Origin: Girardinichthys multiradiatus
Lineage: Eukaryota; Chordata; Actinopteri; Cyprinodontiformes; Goodeidae
Assembly: GCF_021462225.1 (NCBI RefSeq)
Contig: NC_061802.1
Location: 6,219,859 to 6,283,858 of the forward strand
DNA: 64,000 bases
Direction of reading: 5' to 3'
Within the stretch, counting starts at the first letter, position 1; each line of letters opens with the position of its first letter. The position numbers and the translations under genes were made by a program. The notes under the pieces are model-generated. The model ran no database searches. It was not told where the DNA came from and saw nothing but the letters and a program-made list of their open reading frames with translations. Shown piece by piece: positions 54,101 through 60,010 of the stretch.

Positions 54101-56469
54101 GTACATTGTAAATTGTAAATTTGTATATTCTGTAATGCAGAATATTGCATTGTACATTGTATATTGTACATTGTAAATTGTAAATTTGTATATTCGGTAA
54201 TGCAAAAACAGAACAAAAGAGCAAAGTGTACCGGAGTCAAATTCCTTGTTTGTATGCACGAACTTGGCAATAAAGCTGATTCTGATTCTGATTCTGCTTA
54301 CTTGGATTTATGTTGCAGCCACTGGCACATACAGATTTTATGGTAGATGGAAAAACAGACTGAAATAAATAGATGCAGTAAGCAGTTAAAAGAAATGTGG
54401 CACTGCATTTTTAAATACTTTGATAAAATGAGGATGGCTTCTACAGCATCTTAGACAACAGGATTATGATCCTGAACAGACCACAGTGATCCACTACAAA
54501 AAAAAAAAAAATGAGAACAAAGCCAAAGGTCAGTTATAATCCCTTATTCTAAATACAAATAGTAAAATAAAAAAATGTGACAATTTTTGTAACAGCTACA
54601 TGTGGAAAGTATGTCACTGACAAATTTGTTTTAGGACAATTGGTTGAAAATTCAACAGACAGATATAAAAAAAGAACCTTAAAAAGCATTAATAAGTTGC
54701 CTTATCAAATATGTCCATTTGTTTCTGGGCCTTTTCTTTATTTCCTCATTTGAAACTTGGAAAGATTAAAAAAAAAAAATTCTTCTTGAAAATTGATTAA
54801 ATCTTTCAATGCAAAATGTCTCCTTCTCGGCAGGTAGAGAAGGTGTGTGGACCTCAAGTACCTGGTCACGTGACAATGGATACAAGGTCATCCCAACCAC
54901 ATGTTGAAACCCGTGCCACGTTACTCACTTCGGAAAAGTCAGGGTTAACTTTGCCTCCTTCCCCTCCTCGCCATTTGTGGACGGACTCTAAGAAGTATGT
55001 TACATCCAGTGCCTCCCAAATGTAATTGTAAAGTGTAAAGAAAACGGTACGCAGTATTTCCACTAATGGAAATCTGTAAAGTATAGTGTACATTTATGTT
55101 CAGGCCAGCTGAGTCAATGCTTGTAGAACAACCTTTTGCTGCATGTAAGTATTTTGTGGTATGCCTCAGTTTACATTTTGCACATCTAGAGGCTTCAATC
55201 TTTGTCTACCCCTCTTTGGAAAAGACTCTCAATTGTCTTTAGGTCTGGACTTTGACTGGGCCATGATAACACATGGGAGTGCTTTGGTCTAACCCATTCC
55301 ATTGTTGCTCTGGCTGTTCACTGTTCTGTACTGAAATTTGAACTTCTGCTCCACTGTTAGGTCTAATGCAGCCACTAACAGGTTTTCTTGCAGGTTTGTC
55401 TTGTATTTATCTCTATTCTTCTTCCTGATCAGCTTTCCAGCCCCCACTGAAGGAAAATATCCATACAACATAATCCTACCACTAGATACCTGTCTGGTGT
55501 GTTCAATGGTCTTTATGATGCTATTTGTTCACTTATGTTCTCTAATGAACCTCTAAGACCATCATACTAAGACTAAATAAGACATAGGTGGACTCTGCTA
55601 ATTGTTATTTATTTTTGTGACATTGGAGCTTATTTAGGAGTATCACAGTAAAGCGGGCCTGACTACAAATGTAAGCCGTAATTTTCAGATTGTTATTTGT
55701 AAAAACATTAGAAAACCATGTATCGTTTTCAATTCATTTTACACTTATGTGCATTTAATACTCTTTCAAGGCACTAAAATTTGATGTAATTCTTTATTTC
55801 TGGTTAGGACAGTATTTTAGCTAGGTAAGAGGAGAAGATATGAAATGTTTATACTGAATAGTACTTTCTTTGTCTGCAGGTCTTTCCCCCTTAAAGCCTC
55901 TAAAGGAGACAAAAGTCGAAGTCTGAAAAAACTATCAAGGTAGGTAATTAGATTTTCAAATTGTAAAGTAAAGTAACTTTTTAAAAGAGGTTTTAGCTAG
56001 CTCTTTTAGTTGTTTTTGTTTTAAATTTAGTGAACCTTTATGGTTAAATAACATATCGTATCCCATTTTAAAGGGGTTATTTGAACTAATTGTGTAATTT
56101 GGCAAAATTACAAAACCACTTAGCTCACCATCTCGATTGCTGTTGCTTTAAATCCTCCTTCCCTCATACTTTTGGTGAAAAATGAATGCTTTCAATATTA
56201 ATGCATTTATAATGACAAGGCCCTCAACCTTTTATTTTGACACGAATCAAGTCTCTCAGATACAAGCTTGTACTAAATATTTCAGACTTATCATCACTGT
56301 CAACATTTCAGTCACTCAGCTGTGAACCAAAATCTGTCTTTTCCAGGGAATTCGAGATCTCCATTCAGCGATACCAGTGGTTTTTGTCTGAGTTGCCAGA
56401 AATGCTTTGTGAAAGTGAAATGGAGGTGGAGCAGCACACATGCTGGAGTGGTGAAGATGTTGTAGAAAG
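18359..56469 (+). CDS. gpc5: Glypican-5-like gene, exons 1-7 (3' end outside the window)
   Basis: Glypicans are GPI-anchored heparan sulfate proteoglycans that modulate Hedgehog, Wnt and FGF signalling at the cell surface. Seven exons splice in phase to 471 codons: 18359-18536, 27053-27214, 43338-43885, 44401-44583, 54834-54994, 55880-55939, 56347-56469. The protein has an N-terminal signal peptide ([14 protein letters not shown]), the CHEV start of the mature domain, all 14 conserved glypican cysteines, and the hallmark [10 protein letters not shown]. The match is best to glypican-5 ([39 protein letters not shown]). Teleosts can have several gpc5 paralogues, and which one this is cannot be told. 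The last exon(s) with the Ser-Gly attachment sites and the GPI signal are beyond 64000. Introns are filled with transposons. Confidence 0.92.
18661..18725. repeat. TA and GA dinucleotide repeats in gpc5 intron 1
   Basis: Two TA runs flank a GAGAGAGAGA stretch. This is a compound microsatellite with no other function evident. Confidence 0.9.
18726..19984. other. gpc5 intron 1, no gene seen
   Basis: AT-rich intron sequence. Short ORFs at 18781-19002 and 19379-19576 have no domain features. Repeats too decayed to classify are likely. Confidence 0.4.
19985..20300 (+). mobile_element. Decayed Tc1-like transposase C-terminus
   Basis: The frame at 19997-20275 contains [11 protein letters not shown] followed by [11 protein letters not shown]. 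This resembles the Tc1 motif SPDLxxIExVW...QPxSKEELWxxL at the catalytic Glu. The surrounding sequence is too mutated to find ends. Confidence 0.5.
20301..21105. other. gpc5 intron 1, no gene seen
   Basis: AT-rich intron. Small ORFs on the minus strand (20543-20734 and 20766-20990) have no recognisable product. Nothing else was identified. Confidence 0.4.
21441..21472. repeat. 14-bp hairpin at the LINE 5' junction
   Basis: AAGGGGGAAGCAAA, loop ATCC, then its exact reverse complement TTTGCTTCCCCCTT. It lies at the truncated 5' end of the LINE. Confidence 0.95.
21498..22819 (+). pseudogene. LINE reverse transcriptase, broken into four frames
   Basis: In order it contains [13 protein letters not shown] (RT block 1), [25 protein letters not shown] (catalytic Asp), [20 protein letters not shown], and [10 protein letters not shown] (YSDD catalytic centre). 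Then come [15 protein letters not shown] and a C-terminal [16 protein letters not shown] segment. Stops and frameshifts separate ORFs 21498-21698, 21710-22006, 21987-22436 and 22390-22819. The endonuclease domain is missing through 5' truncation. Confidence 0.85.
24420..25560 (-). mobile_element. Decayed Tc1-like transposon
   Basis: The minus-strand frame 25016-24597 contains [35 protein letters not shown] and DGIMKTEHY, which match Tc1 transposase segments (HGLKGHSARKKPLL; GSIMLWGCFAAxGTGxLxxI). The plus-strand ORF over 25003-25452 is the antisense and non-coding part of the same relic. Stops and substitutions are frequent, and the catalytic Asp and Glu motifs are not recognisable. Ends were not found. 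Confidence 0.65.
25561..27052. other. gpc5 intron 1, no gene seen
   Basis: Non-coding intron up to the exon 2 acceptor (TTATCCTTTTAG). The first part may include more of the Tc1 relic. No recognisable ORFs. Confidence 0.4.
27053..27214 (+). CDS. gpc5: gpc5 exon 2
   Basis: 162 nt, phase 1 in and out, acceptor TTTTAG and donor CAAG/GTAGGA. Encodes [20 protein letters not shown], three of the conserved cysteines, then [20 protein letters not shown], a helix of the glypican core. Confidence 0.95.
27778..29508 (-). pseudogene. Ty1/copia gag-protease-integrase polyprotein, truncated
   Basis: Read on the minus strand from ATG 29508: gag ([31 protein letters not shown]), then [21 protein letters not shown] protease-like stretch follows with [11 protein letters not shown], where the expected catalytic Asp is Glu. 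The GAG-pre-integrase zinc site is [13 protein letters not shown]...CEICQGY, and integrase carries [10 protein letters not shown] and [13 protein letters not shown]. It ends near [13 protein letters not shown]. Reverse transcriptase and RNase H, which in copia follow integrase, are absent. There is a frameshift and a TGA near 29165-29180 and another break near 28080-28130. The gene order integrase before RT identifies copia rather than gypsy. Confidence 0.85.
29510..29520 (-). other. Primer-binding site for initiator tRNA-Met (copia element)
   Basis: TGGTAGCAGAG on the minus strand complements the 3' end of initiator tRNA-Met. It sits one base upstream of the gag ATG. The preceding bases TTGTCA (up to 29521) look like the CA end of the 5' LTR, of which about 71 bp (to about 29591) may remain. 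Confidence 0.6.
29758..31479. mobile_element. Solo LTR, copy 2, inserted in the L2 LINE
   Basis: A 1722-bp block from TGTTGTGACTATG to GTCCCACCA. CAGG is duplicated at 29754-29757 and 31480-31483, and it splits the LINE sequence exactly (IINTSLLSG before; FPQALKTAI after). It is the same family as 21110-24401. There are no coding sequences. The small ORFs at 30955-31603 are chance frames. Confidence 0.88.
31484..32349 (+). pseudogene. LINE ORF2 C-terminal part
   Basis: Frames starting near 31484 and 31690 encode [20 protein letters not shown] and [19 protein letters not shown]. After a deletion come [52 protein letters not shown] and [16 protein letters not shown], ending [11 protein letters not shown]. 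This is the post-RT region typical of fish L2/CR1 LINEs. The FADD catalytic core is missing. Confidence 0.9.
32560..36510 (-). mobile_element. Tc1-derived relic split by a tandem non-coding repeat
   Basis: The left part (32570-32940: GTATTCATACCCATT..., CTTGCCACAGATTCTCAATT) and right part (36215-36510: ATACAAATGCTAAC..., CTACTTTGTGTTGGTTTATAACG) are the two ends of a widespread fish Tc1 family, in antisense orientation and internally deleted. 32945-36208 lies between them and was inserted later. No transposase frame remains. Confidence 0.6.
32945..36208. repeat. Two head-to-tail copies of a non-coding interspersed repeat
   Basis: Unit 1 runs about 32945-34232 and unit 2 about 34233-36208. 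Both begin with a TTCCGTTGC...TTTGCGGGGCAAT segment and end with the same 240 bp finishing AAAGCTGCTTGCAGGTTTCTAGTT. Unit 1 lacks about 700 bp (34690-35400) present in unit 2. Both are dense in GGGCGTGGCC / CACGCCCC boxes and in AGGAAGTnGGCCAT. The end is an imperfect hairpin followed by CTAG, as in Helitrons, but the 5' end does not clearly fit. The ORFs inside are not conserved and are not genes. Confidence 0.75.
36511..37879. other. gpc5 intron 2, no gene seen
   Basis: AT-rich intron with a GT-rich simple stretch at 37280-37335 and a G-run near 37470. No recognisable coding or repeat signal. Confidence 0.4.
37880..39240 (-). mobile_element. Decayed Tc1-like transposon with a nested insertion
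   Basis: Antisense copy of a common Tc1 family. Diagnostic pieces are ATTTGTATTTAGCCC (38000s), CAGCATGATGTTACCATCAC, TCTGACCAGAGTGTCTTCTTC, GTAGACGGCCATGTCTGCAG and AGAGTAAAGGGAGCTGAATA. About 385 bp at 38333-38718 is foreign to the element and may be a short LTR-type insertion. All transposase frames are broken. Confidence 0.65.
39241..40849. other. gpc5 intron 2, no gene seen
   Basis: Intron DNA. A short ORF at 39424-39684 and a 17-bp hairpin (39903-39939) are the only structures noted. Confidence 0.4.
39903..39939. repeat. Perfect 17-bp hairpin
   Basis: TATTTCCTACTGAGTCC, a three-base loop CCT, then the exact reverse complement GGACTCAGTAGGAAATA. It is isolated in intron DNA. Confidence 0.95.
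40850..42115 (-). mobile_element. Decayed Tc1-like transposon with a nested solo LTR
   Basis: Antisense remains of a widespread vertebrate Tc1 family: GTGCATTATCCTGTTGGAAG, TCATAAAGGAATGGAAAT, GACTCATCAGACCAG. After the LTR come TTGTGAATTGTAGCTTCAG, CTGACAGGAGTGGCAC and CTGCCGCTCACTGGATG. Frames are destroyed. Confidence 0.7.
41227..41653. mobile_element. Solo LTR with perfect 5-bp target duplication
   Basis: A 427-bp insertion into the Tc1 relic, starting TGTCATGATATGAC and ending AACGTGATA (probably once TGACA). ACCAG is present at 41222-41226 and 41654-41658. It includes GAATAAAAC near 41570, a plausible polyadenylation signal. The 5-bp duplication and TGTCA ends fit a gypsy-type LTR. Confidence 0.7.
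42125..42660 (+). mobile_element. Short, internally deleted Tc1/mariner relic
   Basis: The ends ACTGTGCAAACGTTTTAGGC and, in inverted orientation, GTGTGAAAAAATGCTATAAA flank a remnant of the transposase C-terminus. Fragments such as [14 protein letters not shown] and KGGHTKY-like codons (AAGGGTGGTCACACC near 42510) are visible. Transposase core absent. Confidence 0.65.
42661..43337. other. gpc5 intron 2 end, no gene seen
   Basis: AT-rich intron ending in the exon 3 acceptor TTTTTTCTGTCTTCCAG. Nothing else recognised. Confidence 0.4.
43338..43885 (+). CDS. gpc5: gpc5 exon 3, main cysteine-rich core
   Basis: 548 nt, phase 1 in and phase 0 out, acceptor CTTCCAG and donor CTG/GTAAGT. It encodes the central glypican lobe: [78 protein letters not shown] and [12 protein letters not shown]-glycosylation sequons NLT and NST are visible. 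The [10 protein letters not shown] motif is a glypican signature and is closest to GPC5. Confidence 0.97.
44060..44360 (+). mobile_element. Tc1 3'-end relic in gpc5 intron 3
   Basis: AAGCAAAGGGTGGCTATTTGGAAGAATGTAAAATATAAA encodes the KGGYFEE-like end of a Tc1 transposase. It continues into TTTTACACTTTTTTGTTTACTAGATAATTCC, the known 3' flank of that family. Confidence 0.6.
44401..44583 (+). CDS. gpc5: gpc5 exon 4
   Basis: 183 nt, phase 0 in and out (acceptor TTTTGTAAG, donor ACG/GTAAGC). Encodes [20 protein letters not shown], then [20 protein letters not shown]. This aligns residue for residue with the GPC5 segment after VMRGCL. Confidence 0.95.
44584..45072. other. gpc5 intron 4 start, no gene seen
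   Basis: Intron DNA up to the CA microsatellite. The ORFs across 44772-45143 run into the simple repeat and have no domain. Confidence 0.4.
45073..45124. repeat. CG/CA dinucleotide microsatellite
   Basis: GCGCGCG followed by about 21 CA units. Confidence 0.97.
45125..46294. other. gpc5 intron 4, no gene seen
   Basis: Non-coding. A stretch around 45440-45490 (GTGTGCACACCTTTATGACTAG) resembles the end of a Tc1-type relic, but too little is left to define it. Confidence 0.4.
46295..46814. mobile_element. Probable solo LTR
   Basis: A 520-bp block starting TGTGATGATTTGG and ending ACCGTGACA, with TGAATC before and AGAATC after (5 of 6 match). CACGCCATATATTCACACC may be a TATA region. T-rich with many GTTTTG tracts, like fish gypsy LTRs. 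No internal genes. Confidence 0.5.
46815..47650. other. Unclassified intron sequence before the mariner insertion
   Basis: No recognisable ORF. The promoter-like composition (CCAATGAAAC-type boxes near 47455, and repeated CCTCAGTC) hints at an LTR-like origin. This is not demonstrated. Confidence 0.3.
47651..49241 (+). mobile_element. Tc1/mariner transposon, nearly intact
   Basis: A 1591-bp element from CAGGTCCTTCTCAAAATATT to its inverted copy, with TA on both sides (47649-47650 and 49242-49243). The terminal inverted repeats are about 200 bp each (47651-47853 and about 49040-49241) and differ at about five positions by eye. One transposase gene fills the middle. Confidence 0.95.
47979..48962 (+). 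pseudogene. Tc1/mariner transposase with two frameshifts
   Basis: [20 protein letters not shown] starts a helix-turn-helix domain ([14 protein letters not shown]). A basic GRKKCGRKR stretch and a second HTH ([15 protein letters not shown]) follow. The DDE domain shows LFSDESKF (first Asp, near residue 150), [13 protein letters not shown], and [13 protein letters not shown] (second Asp). A small deletion after NSPDLS near 48785 moves [11 protein letters not shown] (catalytic Glu) to another frame. A second shift near 48890 displaces the C-terminus ([10 protein letters not shown] and KGFPTKY codons to TGA near 48962). All catalytic residues survive, so it died recently. Confidence 0.93.
49244..49774. 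other. gpc5 intron 4, no gene seen
   Basis: AT-rich, rich in TCAATCAT-type runs. No gene or repeat identified. Confidence 0.4.
49775..49915 (-). repeat. Interspersed repeat fragment ('GGTCGCGGGG...AGGCGGGGTACAC' family)
   Basis: CCGCTTCTTCCATAGCAGGT, then CGCGGGGAAACCGGTGCCTA and GGAGGCGGGGTACACACTGC, belong to a repeat very common in fish genomes. Copies in the other orientation lie at 58375-58720 and 59890-60010. It is preceded by a TCAG simple repeat at 49763-49778. Confidence 0.6.
50230..50520. mobile_element. Small Tc1-type relic
   Basis: CTTCAACAAAGTATGAGTTT, AAGGGTGTGAATATTTATGC and AACCAGGTTACC match the terminal part of fish Tc1 relics. No coding sequence. Confidence 0.4.
50521..51040. 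other. gpc5 intron 4, no gene seen
   Basis: AT-rich DNA between the Tc1 relic and the LINE. Nothing recognised. Confidence 0.4.
51046..53973 (+). pseudogene. LINE ORF: AP-endonuclease and reverse transcriptase, with frameshifts
   Basis: The frame opening at 51046 leads to [15 protein letters not shown] (endonuclease Asn), CFTETWLSE (catalytic Glu), [21 protein letters not shown] (Asp/Asn), [11 protein letters not shown] and [12 protein letters not shown] (catalytic His). The long frame 52061-53542 carries the [51 protein letters not shown] (Asp), [19 protein letters not shown], and [12 protein letters not shown] (FADD centre). The C-terminus continues in another frame (53497-53973). Lesions are frameshifts near 51300 and 51600, an in-frame TAA at 51836-51838 and a frameshift near 53500. 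Few lesions suggest a fairly young copy. Confidence 0.92.
54028..54203. repeat. 65-bp minisatellite in the LINE 3' UTR
   Basis: Units beginning TGTATATTGTACATTGTAAA start at 54028, 54093 and 54158: exactly 65 bp apart, about 2.7 copies. Each unit is itself built from shorter TGTA(A/C)ATTG motifs. Confidence 0.93.
54298..54833. other. gpc5 intron 4 end, no gene seen
   Basis: Intron with A-runs, ending in the exon 5 acceptor TCTCCTTCTCGGCAG. Confidence 0.5.
54834..54994 (+). CDS. gpc5: gpc5 exon 5
   Basis: 161 nt, phase 0 in and phase 2 out; the donor is GTATGT at 54995. Starts [11 protein letters not shown] with a conserved cysteine (VNRICG in mammalian GPC5). A variable Ser/Thr/Pro-rich loop follows ([14 protein letters not shown]), where family members differ most. 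Confidence 0.9.
55090..55810 (-). mobile_element. Tc1-like relic in gpc5 intron 5
   Basis: Antisense of the fish Tc1 family also seen at 32.6 and 38 kb: CTTTTGCTGCATGTAAG, GCACATCTAGAGGCTTCAAT, AGGTCTGGACTTTGACTGGG, GTGTGTTCAATGGTCTTTATGATGC, GTATCACAGTAAAGCGGGCC. The middle is deleted and no transposase frame remains. Confidence 0.75.
55880..55939 (+). CDS. gpc5: gpc5 exon 6 (60 nt)
   Basis: A small exon, phase 2 in and out, with acceptor TGTCTGCAG and donor AG/GTAGGT. Encodes [19 protein letters not shown], a very basic segment just before the second lobe. The basic run [11 protein letters not shown] could carry a proprotein-convertase site, as glypicans are often cleaved in this region. 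Confidence 0.85.
56347..56469 (+). CDS. gpc5: gpc5 exon 7
   Basis: 123 nt, phase 2 in and out, acceptor CTTTTCCAG and donor AG/GTATGA. Encodes [20 protein letters not shown] followed by LCESEM and [12 protein letters not shown]. This holds the last two conserved core cysteines and the CWxGEDxV motif of glypicans. Confidence 0.95.
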
Positions 56470-56886
56470 GTATGAGGCTTGCATTGTGTGTTTAATTTTA
56501 AAAAGGAGAAAAGCCAGCCTGACACACACTCGACCTCTAATATAAAATAATAAAAATCCTTAAAAAGGCCATATCCTGACTGTTTTTATAACTGAGCTCA
56601 TTTGAGTCTTCATGTGCCCTTGGGTTCTCCAATAATGTGCCTGAAAAGGAATCTCAATCAAAGAGGGTGATTTGTGTTTATCATTGTATCATAAAATCAC
56701 AACCAGATGTTGTTTATACTCTGACCACTAGATGGCAACAAAGTAATTCTAGTAAGCTCCTTGGTATGTACCATATATGCATCAATAGGCATCTCAGCTT
56801 TGTTTAGACAATAGTGTACAAGGAGTCAATCCTAGATTATCTTTGACATTTTACAGTCTGAAACATTACTAAAATTTCTCAAATGT

Positions 56887-57092
56887 AGGGCACGGCACAT
56901 GGCGTAGCAGTTGAGCATGCGACCGATAAACGGAGGCTCCAGTCCTCGATACAGCTGTCCCTGGTTCGAGTCCCGACACCGCCAATCTGTGTTGCATGTC
57001 TTCCCTCTCTCTTCACCCCACTTCCTGTCTGCCTACTTTAAAATAACAAAAAATAAAGGCCACACTAGTGCCACACACACACAAAAAAAATC
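56887..57092 (+). mobile_element. tRNA-derived SINE with 9-bp target duplication
   Basis: A 206-bp element with an A-box-like TGGCGTAGCAGTTGAG and a perfect B box GGTTCGAGTCC (56963-56973). A pyrimidine-rich body follows (CTTCCCTCTCTCTTCACCCC), and the A-rich tail includes AATAAAGGCC. CTCAAATGT flanks both sides (56878-56886 and 57093-57101). Confidence 0.85.
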
Positions 57093-57101
57093 CTCAAATG
57101 T

Positions 57102-58374
57102 TTTTGGAAATGGGTAACTACAATAGATGTTAAATTAATTGTGCTCACCCCATTGTCATGGTCAGATGACAAGTGTGTGGGAGGGAGGAACAAACAAAAC
57201 TGATCTTGTGAAAATAAAGATCTATGATTTTCTGCAATAAAACAATAGCTGATGAATCTTTCGCAGGGTCTACACTGTATATGCATAGTCATTGCAAATG
57301 AATACATCTTAGAGGGATGTCAGATTGGGATAATAACCTGGTGTTATGCAGCAACACTTTAAACTCTTTCACAGTGGTTTCACTCTGAAACATAATTAAA
57401 ATCCCTTCATCTTTGAAAGAAACATGTACTATAAACAAAGGTGAATTAAGATGGACAGGTCCTAAAGCAGCAATGCATGCAGCAGCAGCAGCTTCCTTGT
57501 ACCTTTCAATCTGTTCGAGATTCACTTTTCTGCGATGTTGTGGTTGGCATTTGTTTTCCAATATTTTTATTGTTTTTTGTTTATGGCATCACATGCAACT
57601 TAAATGGATTTTGAGAACCAATATCACAATTAATCAATAATCAGAACAGACAATTTTTTTCTCATACTCATAGCAACTTGCATCAATTATATATCAATTA
57701 AATGGATTATTATGAGATTTGGATATACATGTTCAGCTTTCAGCTTCTATAATGTTCATATATGATTTCCAGAGTTGAACAGTCTTATTTTTCCTTTTGC
57801 GATGTAAGTTAGTCTTTCTATACATATACATTCTGAAAGTTCTTGTGGTTGTTTTTATTTCAATCTAGGAATGTAAAAACTGTAAATTAAAATATTAGTT
57901 TGACTGAATTATTTACTTTCCATGACAATCTATGACAGTCAAATTGAACAGTCAATATAAACTTTAGTGGAGACTCTATGAAGTTGCCACGGTGGGGGAA
58001 GATGGGGAGGTAAATGGGTTGTTAAGGTTAGAGAGTTCGTTTTCAAAGTCTTTCTCATGGTGATTACATTGGCAGCTTAAACTAGTAACAAGACAAATGG
58101 ATACGCACACGCACAAACTCACACATACATCCAAACACATCGCACACATGCTCTCAAAAACACACTTTCCTGCACAGAAACCAGCATGCCATACCTTCAT
58201 ATATGCAGAATGGATAAAAATATTCCTCATATAATATTCACAAATGCTAGTCCAAGAACACATTCAGGCCCAGAAACAGAACATTGACTGTTGAGTTTAA
58301 CCAGATGATTTTCTTTTCTGGAGAATCTAATAAAGTATCACACTAAAATCTTTCTTTTCTCAGCCACTAAACAC
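57102..58374. other. gpc5 intron 7, no gene seen
   Basis: Intron DNA with a CA-rich stretch near 58100-58165. The minus-strand ORFs at 57289-57561 and 57976-58263 have no recognisable domains. Confidence 0.4.
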
Positions 58375-58720
58375 ACTGGGTTGCAGTTGTTAGCAATGTT
58401 GCCTTTCAGCAAGAAGGTTCTGGGTTCATATCCTTTCTGCATAGAGATTGCATGTTCTCCCCTTGCAAGAGTCTCCGGGTTCCACAGTTTCCTACCACAG
58501 TCCAAAAATATGCATGTTGTCATTCTAATTTGTGCTAAGTAGTAGGTGTGTGTGGAGTGTCTGTGCGCATGGTTGTTTGTCCTTTGTGTCTGTTGCCTTA
58601 TGGTAGACTGGCAACCTGTCCAAGTTGTATCCCGCCTCTTGTCCAGTGATGTCTGGGGATATGTACCAGTTACCAGTGACCCTGCATGAATAGGCAGATT
58701 TCAAAAATGGATGGAGGAAT
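58375..58720 (+). repeat. Interspersed repeat, same family as 49775
   Basis: GCATGTTCTCCCCTTGCAAG, CCACAGTCCAAAAATATGCA, GGCAACCTGTCCAAGTTGTATCCCGCCTCTTG and the end AAAATGGATGGAGGAATG match a very common fish repeat, decayed. Confidence 0.6.
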
Positions 58721-59889
58721 GCTGAACAACCTACAAATGTGAGCTTATAACTATTACAAAAGTAAAACTGTCATCTTTTTCCGTAAATGAAGAGATGGGT
58801 GTCTTAAGGGTTTATTAAACTATTACAGATTTTGTAACTTTAAAAACAAAAAAACGCATTCATTTCTTCACAATCCACCATCAGATACAAAAAATCTTGT
58901 TAAAAACGTTTTTTATTAACCATCTGTCATCATGTGTCCTTTTTGTTCTAATCAAAGGACTAGAAGTGATGTCGCTTTTGGCTTGTGTTGGACTGCAGCC
59001 AGTCTGAGGCTCTTTGACCTCTTTACATCTTCTTTTTCGTCCATCCATCCACCCACTGATTCATTCATCAGGCCATCCATTCATCTCTTCGTCCGTCTAT
59101 TCAAACCTCCATTCATCTCCTCCGCCCTCTGACCCACTTCACTTACAAATGTCTGCGTTGGTGAGAGTATCTGTATGTGAGAAAAGACACTGGACGGCAG
59201 TAAATGATGAGAAAGTCTGAGACTGGATGATGTAGAAGAGGAGAGGACATTGCCTTTTCTTCCCCTTTCTTCCAGACTACAAGCTGGCATCGTTCTAAAC
59301 ATACTTAGCCCTCATTCTTGCAAATAAGACTGCAACACAAAACAATTATATCAAACCTCAAGACACTGAGCTAATGTATCTAAAACATTACTTTTTTACT
59401 ACTGGCTTTAAGTGATTACTGCAAAATTACTGCATTATCTGTTACAAAGGTTAACAAATAAATGTTTCTCACAGCTGTATTTTAAGACATTTAATTTTAA
59501 CAGATGTTGACTTTTTTATTTTATTTTTCCAATGATCAAACATTTAATCTATAACTTTTCATATTTTAAACAGAAATATTTTGAAAACCTATAATAAAAA
59601 TATTGTCTTACAAGTTCTAAAGGTCTCATTTTTGCATAGAAGATTTTACCACTTAAATGTGGAGTTCCACAAAGTTCTATTTTGAGCACCAAGCTGTTTT
59701 CTTTATATATTTGGCCTTTGGAATCTATCTTAAGAGGATATAATATACTCTTATTATAATAAATTATATTAATATTCAAATATATTTGCCAACAAAGATG
59801 ACAACTGGGGACCATTTGAAATATTTATTGCACTTGATGTCTTATTGACTTCAAACAATGTATAGTTGACTTGGTACTGTAAATCACTG

Positions 59890-60010
59890 TTAGATGTGAG
59901 TGTGTGCAATGGTTGTGTGTCTACCTGCTGGCATAGATGGACTGGTGACCTAACCAGGGTGTACTTCACCTCTTGACTGATGGGATAAGTTCCACCACCC
60001 CCACAACCCC
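59890..60010 (+). repeat. Short copy of the same interspersed repeat
   Basis: GTGTGTGCAATGGTTGTGTG, then GACTGGTGACCTAACCAGGGTGTACTTCACC, is the 3' half of the family at 58375-58720. Confidence 0.5.

Larger units (their letters stand above)
51041..54297 (+). mobile_element. Near full-length LINE (L2/CR1/Rex-like, Jockey superfamily)
   Basis: The 3.26-kb element begins TCAAGATGGCGCCGACGATG, contains endonuclease and reverse transcriptase, and ends GCAATAAAGC then TGATTCTGATTCTGATTCTG, a microsatellite-like 3' tail. Its coding part is 51046-53973. A 65-bp minisatellite lies in its 3' UTR. Confidence 0.9.

Noticed and set aside
54028..54203. 65-bp tandem array considered as a CRISPR-like repeat
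   Set aside because: The units are directly adjacent without unique spacers, lie in a LINE 3' UTR, and the DNA is eukaryotic.
57289..57561. 90-residue minus-strand ORF in intron 7
   Set aside because: No known domain, and low-complexity Ala run; most likely chance.
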